A stretch of 64,000 nt of DNA from G965205525 sp965205525 (GTDB taxonomy: Bacteria; Pseudomonadota; Gammaproteobacteria; JABABF01). Under the pieces are notes generated by a model that was not told the DNA's origin, did no database searches, and worked only from the letters and a program-made list of their open reading frames with translations. This document shows positions 59,166-64,000 of the stretch, in pieces. The stretch's first letter is position 1. Every line of letters begins with the position of its first letter. The translations under genes and the position numbers were made by a program. The stretch lies in contig OZ242171.1 in the NCBI GenBank assembly GCA_965205525.1, forward strand, positions 62,001 through 126,000, in the 5' to 3' direction.

Positions 59166-59782
59166 GTGCGAAGGGGTGCGGCGGCGCCTATCTGGCGACT
59201 GATTCGGTACAGTGCCGAGGCGGCGAACAGGTTTGGCCAGCGGTGAAAGAACACTCCGAGACGGCGCTCATTTAAAGCGATGCGATTCAGGATCTGGAAG
59301 TTCTGCTCCTGGCACAGCTCTTCAAAGTTCTGCATGGTGCACAGATGAATATTCGGCGTTTCGTACCACTTTTTCGGCAGCGCAGTGGTCAGCGGCATGC
59401 GTCCGCCGAGACCCAAATCCAGGCGGCAGCGCCAGTGGGCAAAGTTGGGGAAGGTGATCATGCATTCTCGGCCGATGCGCAGCATTTCAGTAAGCACTTT
59501 CAGCGGGTTACTCACCTCCTGCAGGGTGTAGGTCATGACCACCGCATCAAAGCTGTCATCGTCAAAGATCTCCAGCCCCGCGCCGAGATCCTGCTCCAGC
59601 ACTTGCAGTCCTGCCTTTAGGCAGGCGGCGATGTTGTCTTGATCAATTTCCACGCCGATGCCCTCCGTCTGTCGCTCCCGGCGCAGCAGCTGCAGAAACT
59701 CGCCATCCCCGCAGCCGAGGTCCAGCACCCGGGCGCCGGGCGGGATCCACTGCAGAATCTGTGACATGTCGTGCCGCATCAT
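59162..59782 (-). CDS. metW: Methionine biosynthesis protein MetW
   Basis: A 206-residue class I SAM-dependent methyltransferase-fold protein: [41 protein letters not shown], and the MetW-specific [22 protein letters not shown] with [11 protein letters not shown]. MetW works with MetX in homoserine acylation in many proteobacteria. ATG 59782 and ATG 59779 are both possible; the start region overlaps the metX stop codon. Confidence 0.95.
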   Translation of the reverse strand: MMRHDMSQILQWIPPGARVLDLGCGDGEFLQLLRRERQTEGIGVEIDQDNIAACLKAGLQVLEQDLGAGLEIFDDDSFDAVVMTYTLQEVSNPLKVLTEMLRIGRECMITFPNFAHWRCRLDLGLGGRMPLTTALPKKWYETPNIHLCTMQNFEELCQEQNFQILNRIALNERRLGVFFHRWPNLFAASALYRISRQIGAAAPLRT

Positions 59783-60921
59783 GCCCTCCCAACGCGCTGC
59801 ATGTAGGCACTCAGCACTTTCAAGAAATTCGGGATCGGCAGCAGAAAAGCATCGTGCCCCTGGGAGGCCTCAATCTCTGCGTAGCTTACCTGCCTGCGGG
59901 CAGCGAGCAGTGCCGAGACAATCTCCCGAGATCTCACCGGCGCAAAACGCCAGTCGGTGGTAAAGGAGACAACAAAGAATCCGGCCTTGGCGTCGCGGAA
60001 GGCGGCCACCGGGTCATTGCCGTACTCCCGTGCGAGATCAAAGTAATCCAAAGCGCGTGTGGTCAGGAGGTAGGTGTTGGCATCAAAATTTTCTGCAAAT
60101 TTATCCCCCTGGTGGTGCAAGTAGCTCTCCACTGCAAAGCGCACCATCTCCGTAGTGCCTTGCTTGAATGAGCCGGCCTGCAGTTCACGGCCGAAACGGG
60201 CGTCCATTACATCATCCGACATGTAGGTCAGGTGGCCGATCATGCGCGCGATGGCGAGTCCGCGTCTGGGGTGCTCGCCCTGCTCCAAGTAGCGTCCGCC
60301 GTGAAAATGCGGATCTGAAGTAATCGCCTGGCGCGCGATTTCATTGAAGGCGATGTTCTGCGCTCTCAGCCCCAGCGCCGAGGCGATCACAACGCAGTGC
60401 TCCACTTCCAAAGGGTGCTCCAGGGACCAGCGCATCACCTGCATGCCGCCGAGACTGCCGCCGATGATGGCCGCCCACTTGGGAATTTTGAGATGCTGCA
60501 TCAGCCGCCGCTGACCGGCGACCCAGTCCCGCACCCGCAGGGGCGGGAAGTCCGGGCCGTAAATTTTGCCGGTTTCGGGATTGGTGCTGGTGGGCCCGGT
60601 GCTTCCGGAGCAGCCGCCGATGTTGTTGGGACAGACCACGAAGAGGCACTCCGTGTCAATGGGCTTGCCCGGGCCGATGCAGGTTTCCCACCAGCCGGGT
60701 TTTTTGTCGTCGGGACTGTGATAGCCCGCCGCATGGTGGTCACTGCTCAGGGCATGGCAGATCAGCACCGCATTGGAGCACTCTGGATTCAGCGTGCCGT
60801 AGGTTTCGTAAGTCAGTTCAAACTCGGGCAGGGCTTTGCCGCAGGCCAGCTCCAGCGGCTCTGTAAAGTGCTGCCGCCGAGGCGTTACCAGCCCCACCGA
60901 GTCTTCGGGGATGCTCGGCAT
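59779..60921 (-). CDS. metX: Homoserine O-acyltransferase MetX
   Basis: A 380-residue alpha/beta-hydrolase-fold enzyme that acylates homoserine, the first committed step to methionine. Motifs: [36 protein letters not shown], the nucleophile elbow [12 protein letters not shown] with the catalytic serine, and a C-terminal SQGHDAFL with the catalytic histidine. Proteobacterial MetX proteins paired with MetW are often succinyltransferases, so the acyl donor cannot be assigned by name alone. ATG 60921 was chosen: 5 bp after the yggT stop, and the conserved protein starts just after it; upstream open frame to 61215 overlaps yggT. Confidence 0.95.
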   Translation of the reverse strand: MPSIPEDSVGLVTPRRQHFTEPLELACGKALPEFELTYETYGTLNPECSNAVLICHALSSDHHAAGYHSPDDKKPGWWETCIGPGKPIDTECLFVVCPNNIGGCSGSTGPTSTNPETGKIYGPDFPPLRVRDWVAGQRRLMQHLKIPKWAAIIGGSLGGMQVMRWSLEHPLEVEHCVVIASALGLRAQNIAFNEIARQAITSDPHFHGGRYLEQGEHPRRGLAIARMIGHLTYMSDDVMDARFGRELQAGSFKQGTTEMVRFAVESYLHHQGDKFAENFDANTYLLTTRALDYFDLAREYGNDPVAAFRDAKAGFFVVSFTTDWRFAPVRSREIVSALLAARRQVSYAEIEASQGHDAFLLPIPNFLKVLSAYMQRVGRA

Positions 60922-60926
60922 GTCAC

Positions 60927-61511
60927 TCAGATGCCCAGCACCAAATGTCTTGCCAAGTTTGTGTCGTCCGCCCAGCCGCGCAGTATGATCTGCAGCACGT
61001 TGATGACCATGAACAGCAGGATGGGCGACAGATCCAGCCCGCCCAGCGGCGGCAAGATGCGCCGGAAGGGGTTCATTACCGGCTCCGCCATCTGCCGGAC
61101 GAAATCCAATGCCGGATGCCGCCGAAAGGGTGCGACCCAGCTGAGGATGATAACGGCCAGCACCAGAAAGAAATAGATGTCCACCACCATGTTGCAGATG
61201 CCGATGCAGGCCCAAATGACCATGCGTAACGGATCCACAAAGGGCGTTTCGCCCTCTAGGGCAAGGAACAGGGCAATGCTTCCAATGCCGAGGAGCAGTG
61301 CGGACATCAGGGTGCCGGTATCCAAGTCCCGGATTACCGGCATGAAGGATTGCAGGGGTGCCACCGCAGGCTGCGTCACACGCACGATGGTCTGGGTGAT
61401 CGGGTTGTAGAAATCTGCATTGGAGATCCGCAGCAAAAGACGCAGGACGATGGCCAGCAGGTAGATGCCGATGATTTTATTCAGCAGAACGGTGGTGATG
61501 GAGAGTGCCAT
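60927..61511 (-). CDS. YggT family membrane protein
   Basis: A 194-residue integral membrane protein with two YGGT repeats: the first around [23 protein letters not shown], the second around [23 protein letters not shown], each preceded and followed by hydrophobic helices. The family has been linked to osmotic tolerance and to division or photosystem assembly in other lineages; its molecular role is unknown. Gene order yggS-proC-yggT is classical, here with one gene inserted between yggS and proC. Confidence 0.92.
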   Translation of the reverse strand: MALSITTVLLNKIIGIYLLAIVLRLLLRISNADFYNPITQTIVRVTQPAVAPLQSFMPVIRDLDTGTLMSALLLGIGSIALFLALEGETPFVDPLRMVIWACIGICNMVVDIYFFLVLAVIILSWVAPFRRHPALDFVRQMAEPVMNPFRRILPPLGGLDLSPILLFMVINVLQIILRGWADDTNLARHLVLGI

Positions 61512-61550
61512 AGTCTGTGTATTGTGATGGAGTTTTCCTGCGTTCTATGC

Positions 61551-62390
61551 TCAGATTTTCTCGCTGTCCGCCCGCCCCAGCTCCCGAGAGCGCTCCGCAG
61601 CTGCCTGCAGTGCTTGGGCGAACAGCTGAGACAGACCGCCCTGCTGCAGAATTTCCAGGGCACGCTCCGTGGTGCCCCCAGGGGAGGTTACCCGGCGCCG
61701 CAGTTCCGCGATGTCCGTATCGCTTTCTGCTGCGAGACGCGCCGTGCCCAGCGCAGTTTGCAGTGTGAAGCGATTGCTTATCTCAGGGGGCAGACCGAGG
61801 GCCGCGCCGGCTTCCCGCAGGGCTTCCATGACCAGAAGAAAATAGGCCGGCCCGCTGCCGGACAGGGCGGTAATCGCGTCCAGCAGATCTTCCTCTTTCA
61901 CTTGGCTGGTGATGCCCACCGCAGCCAGCAGGTGCTCTGCCATCTGCAGCTGGTATTCGTTTACATGCGCATTGGCGAAGAGCGCAGTGGCGCCGCAGCC
62001 CAGCAGGGCAGGCGTGTTGGGCATGCAGCGCACTATGGGCAGGGTATCATCTCCCAGCCATTCGCCTATGCGGGCCACGGGTACGCCGGCGACAATGGAT
62101 ACCAGCAGCGGGCGCTCCCGGCGCAGTCTTGCCGCCAGCGGCTGGAGAACTCCCTGCAGCACATCGGGCTTGACGGCCAGCACCAGGCTATCCGCTTCCG
62201 ACAGGGCTTCTGCATTGTTCCGGGTTGTTTTGACCCCGGGCGCCTCGGCGCGCAGCTGTGCCAGCGCCCCCGGCGCCGGGTCGGCGACGGTGATGTTTTC
62301 GGCTTTCAGCTTCTGCCGGATCAGCCCGCTGACAAGGGCCGTGGCCATGTGGCCGCCGCCGATAAAACCGAGTTTTATTGTATTTTCCAC
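61551..62390 (-). CDS. proC: Pyrroline-5-carboxylate reductase
   Basis: A 279-residue enzyme catalysing the last step of proline synthesis, NAD(P)H-dependent reduction of pyrroline-5-carboxylate. Features: the N-terminal Rossmann motif GFIGGGHMATALVSGL, VLAVKPDVL, RCMPNTPALLG, the signature ALSGSGPAYFLLVMEAL and the C-terminal TSPGGTTERAL. Full length. It lies 39 bp upstream of yggT in the same direction. Confidence 0.96.
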   Translation of the reverse strand: MENTIKLGFIGGGHMATALVSGLIRQKLKAENITVADPAPGALAQLRAEAPGVKTTRNNAEALSEADSLVLAVKPDVLQGVLQPLAARLRRERPLLVSIVAGVPVARIGEWLGDDTLPIVRCMPNTPALLGCGATALFANAHVNEYQLQMAEHLLAAVGITSQVKEEDLLDAITALSGSGPAYFLLVMEALREAGAALGLPPEISNRFTLQTALGTARLAAESDTDIAELRRRVTSPGGTTERALEILQQGGLSQLFAQALQAAAERSRELGRADSEKI

Positions 62391-62409
62391 GATGCTGTTC
62401 TCTCTGCCT

Positions 62410-62976
62410 TTATTTGCTCTGCGCTTTCCATTTTATGTTGCAGCCCATGCTGGGCACCTGATCTTCCGTCACCTCTCGTCCTTCTAGCACACGGTCCAGG
62501 GCCCGGCGCAGCACACTGCCGTCCGTCGGTATGTCGTTGCCCGGGCTGGATTCATCAAACCGCCCTCTGTATACGCAGTGGAGGCTGGCATCAAATAGGA
62601 AGAGATCCGGCGTGCAGGCGGCACGGTAGGCCCGTGCGACATTCTGGCTTGCGTCGTACAGATAGGGGAAGGGGTAGCTCTTTTCCTTAGCGCGCCTGCC
62701 CATCTGCTCCGGGCTGTCATCGGGGTAGGCCTCTGCGTCATTGGCGGAGATAGCCGCAATGCCGATGTCGGAAGTGCGGTAGTCGTGCCCCAGGGCGAGC
62801 AGCCCTTCTTCAATGTGCAGCACATAGGGGCAGTGGTTGCAGATGAACATGACCAGCAGACCCGCTGGACCTCGGCAGTCGTCACGGCGGACGGTGCGCC
62901 CGCTCGCTGTATCCGGCAGGCTGAAATCCGGGGCAGGAGTTCCCAGCGGCATCATGTTGGAGGGAGTAAGAGCCAT
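62410..62976 (-). CDS. Thioredoxin-fold / peroxiredoxin-like protein (PRX-like 1 type)
   Basis: A 188-residue protein of the AhpC/TSA-like group: N-terminal PLGTPAPDFSLPDTASG, then LLVMFICNHCPYVLHIEEG with a C-x-x-C active-site motif, GIAAISANDAEAYPDDS, YLYDASQNVARAY, CTPDLFLFD and a C-terminal SMGCNIKWK. Such proteins are probably thiol oxidoreductases or peroxidases; the substrate is unknown. ATG 62976 was chosen because family similarity begins there; the upstream open frame overlaps yggS. Its place between proC and yggS is not the usual gene order and suggests insertion. Confidence 0.87.
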   Translation of the reverse strand: MALTPSNMMPLGTPAPDFSLPDTASGRTVRRDDCRGPAGLLVMFICNHCPYVLHIEEGLLALGHDYRTSDIGIAAISANDAEAYPDDSPEQMGRRAKEKSYPFPYLYDASQNVARAYRAACTPDLFLFDASLHCVYRGRFDESSPGNDIPTDGSVLRRALDRVLEGREVTEDQVPSMGCNIKWKAQSK

Positions 62977-63017
62977 GCTGCGTCCTGTCGGGGGGAAGGG
63001 GGATGGTGCGAACAGAA

Positions 63018-63725
63018 TTATAACTGCCTGCCCGAGCGGGGTCCGAAGATGCCCGTGCCGATGCGCAGCAGGGTGGCGCCCTCCCGGACTGCGCTCTCCA
63101 AGTCTGCCGACATGCCCATGGACAGGGTATCCATCTGCGGGTGCTCTCGGCGCAGTGCTGCAAAACACTCTGCTGCACGGCGAAAGTGCTTCGCCATCGC
63201 ATCCGGCTCCGCTGCCGGCGGCGGCAGGGCCATCAGTCCCCGCAGCCGCAGACGGGGCAGCAGAGCTGTCTCTGCTGCCAGCTCTGCCAGCGCCTCTGGA
63301 GCAGCGCCGGATTTCCAAGGCTCGTTTCCCAGCTGTAGCTGCAGGCAGACCGACAGCGGCGGCAGCTCCGCCGGCCGGCCATCACTGAGACGCTGCGCAA
63401 TGCGGGGGCGGTCTACGCTGTGCACCCAGTCAAAGCGGCTGGCGATGGCGCGGGTTTTGTTTGACTGGATAGTGCCGATGAAATGCCAGCGAAGGGGCAG
63501 GTCTGCCAGTGCTTCCATCTTCTCCAGCGCCTCCTGCAGGTAGTTCTCGCCGAAGTGCAGAAGGTTGAGGCGGCAGGCGGCCCGCAGGGCCAGGGCGGGC
63601 TGCGCCTTGCTGACGGCGAGCAGCTGCACCGTCTCCGGGGCGCGTCCGGCGGCCTTGGCGGCTCGCCTTATCCGAGCCTGCACTTGGGCGATGCGTGTCG
63701 CCAGCGCCTCTTCATCGGAGTTCAC
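63018..63725 (-). CDS. yggS: YggS family PLP-binding protein (PLP homeostasis)
   Basis: A 235-residue PLPBP/COG0325 protein. The PLP-binding lysine is in LLAVSKAQP near residue 40; further motifs are LLHFGENYLQEALEK, WHFIGTIQSNKTR, RGLMALPPP, LSMGMSADLESAVREGATLLRIGTGIFG. It buffers pyridoxal phosphate and affects amino acid homeostasis. The start is GTG 63725, overlapping the ruvX stop codon as GTGA. A longer frame to 63989 is a shadow of ruvX. Confidence 0.94.
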   Translation of the reverse strand: MNSDEEALATRIAQVQARIRRAAKAAGRAPETVQLLAVSKAQPALALRAACRLNLLHFGENYLQEALEKMEALADLPLRWHFIGTIQSNKTRAIASRFDWVHSVDRPRIAQRLSDGRPAELPPLSVCLQLQLGNEPWKSGAAPEALAELAAETALLPRLRLRGLMALPPPAAEPDAMAKHFRRAAECFAALRREHPQMDTLSMGMSADLESAVREGATLLRIGTGIFGPRSGRQL

Positions 63726-64000
63726 CGCCCGTCTCCGGTGCGGGCCTGCTCCTCGGCGAACCAGCTTTCCAGCACCAGGCGGGCGGCGGCACTGTCCAGA
63801 CTGCGTTTGCGGCTGCCTGCCAGCTGCTGCCGTGCTTCCTCGGTGCTCAGACGCTCGTCCATCATCTCGCAGGGAAGACGAAAGCGTTTTCCCAAGGTCC
63901 GGGCAAAGCGGCGTGCCCGGTGGGCCATCCTGCTTTCTGTGCCGTCCATATTGAGCGGCAGTCCCACCACCAGCAGTGCTGGCTGCCATTCCCGAATGAG
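63722..64000 (-). CDS. ruvX: Holliday junction resolvase-like RuvX/YqgF, 5' end outside window
   Basis: Only the C-terminal 92 residues are visible; the frame continues off the right edge. Motifs are LLVVGLPLNMDG, RRFARTLGKRF, DERLSTEEARQQL and DSAAARLVLESWF, diagnostic for the RuvX/YqgF RNase H-fold family implicated in 16S rRNA 5' processing. It is translationally coupled to yggS. Confidence 0.93.
   Translation of the reverse strand, partial: LIREWQPALLVVGLPLNMDGTESRMAHRARRFARTLGKRFRLPCEMMDERLSTEEARQQLAGSRKRSLDSAAARLVLESWFAEEQARTGDGR

Overview
The window looks like a chromosomal segment of a gammaproteobacterium. The right end carries ruvX-yggS-proC-yggT-metX-metW-DUF4426-rdgB-hemW in the order I know from Pseudomonas and relatives. 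The left part carries a recX-recA-cinA block divergent from mutS, and a tRNA-Arg(CCG) with encoded CCA resembles the enterobacterial one. No rRNA, CRISPR array, transposase, integrase or relaxase was seen. Abundant TPR, FRG, beta-propeller and Ig-like proteins hint at a host-associated life, but that is speculation.

Layout. 1-4942: a visibly AT-richer island with three tandem TPR genes (one fused to an FRG domain), separated by about 285-bp repeated intergenic blocks. 5002-10252: Hsp20, gamma-glutamyltransferase, a SnoaL-like protein with a decayed partial duplicate beside it, and recX, recA and cinA/pncC. 10363-12942: mutS. 12954-26419: a compact minus-strand operon for a GI-type (ICEHin1056/PFGI-1-like, MPF_G) type IV secretion system. 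It encodes the VirB4-like ATPase, VirB8/VirB9/VirB10-like core, TraU-like and TraG-like proteins and most small conserved partners. The coupling ATPase, transglycosylase and relaxase are absent, although several flanking genes still overlap by ATGA.

26956-54812: four tandem, very large paralogous secreted proteins (about 1370-3050 residues). Each has a Sec signal peptide, two or four seven-bladed lactonase/YVTN-type beta-propellers (12 in total), strings of Ig-like beta-sandwich modules and a conserved C-terminal dockerin-like tail. Each gene is preceded by the same leader of about 200 bp. In two copies the leader holds an uninterrupted 13-G tract that sets the reading frame between a short upstream ORF and the main ORF. 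In the other two copies the tract is interrupted and the upstream ORF ends at a TGA overlapping an in-frame GTG. Propeller framework strands are nearly identical between copies, while the loops differ. This looks like a recombining, possibly phase-variable, diversified surface or secreted protein family, and it is the most interesting part of the window.

54887-64000: housekeeping genes, all on the minus strand. They are a type II NADH dehydrogenase fused to a cyclic-nucleotide-binding domain, tRNA-Arg, heme chaperone HemW, nucleotide-pool cleaning (RdgB), methionine synthesis (MetX/MetW), YggT, proline synthesis (ProC), a peroxiredoxin-like protein, YggS and partial RuvX.

Limits: family names come from motif recognition by eye, with no database search. 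Start codons of the giant genes and of several T4SS genes are judgement calls, explained in each entry.
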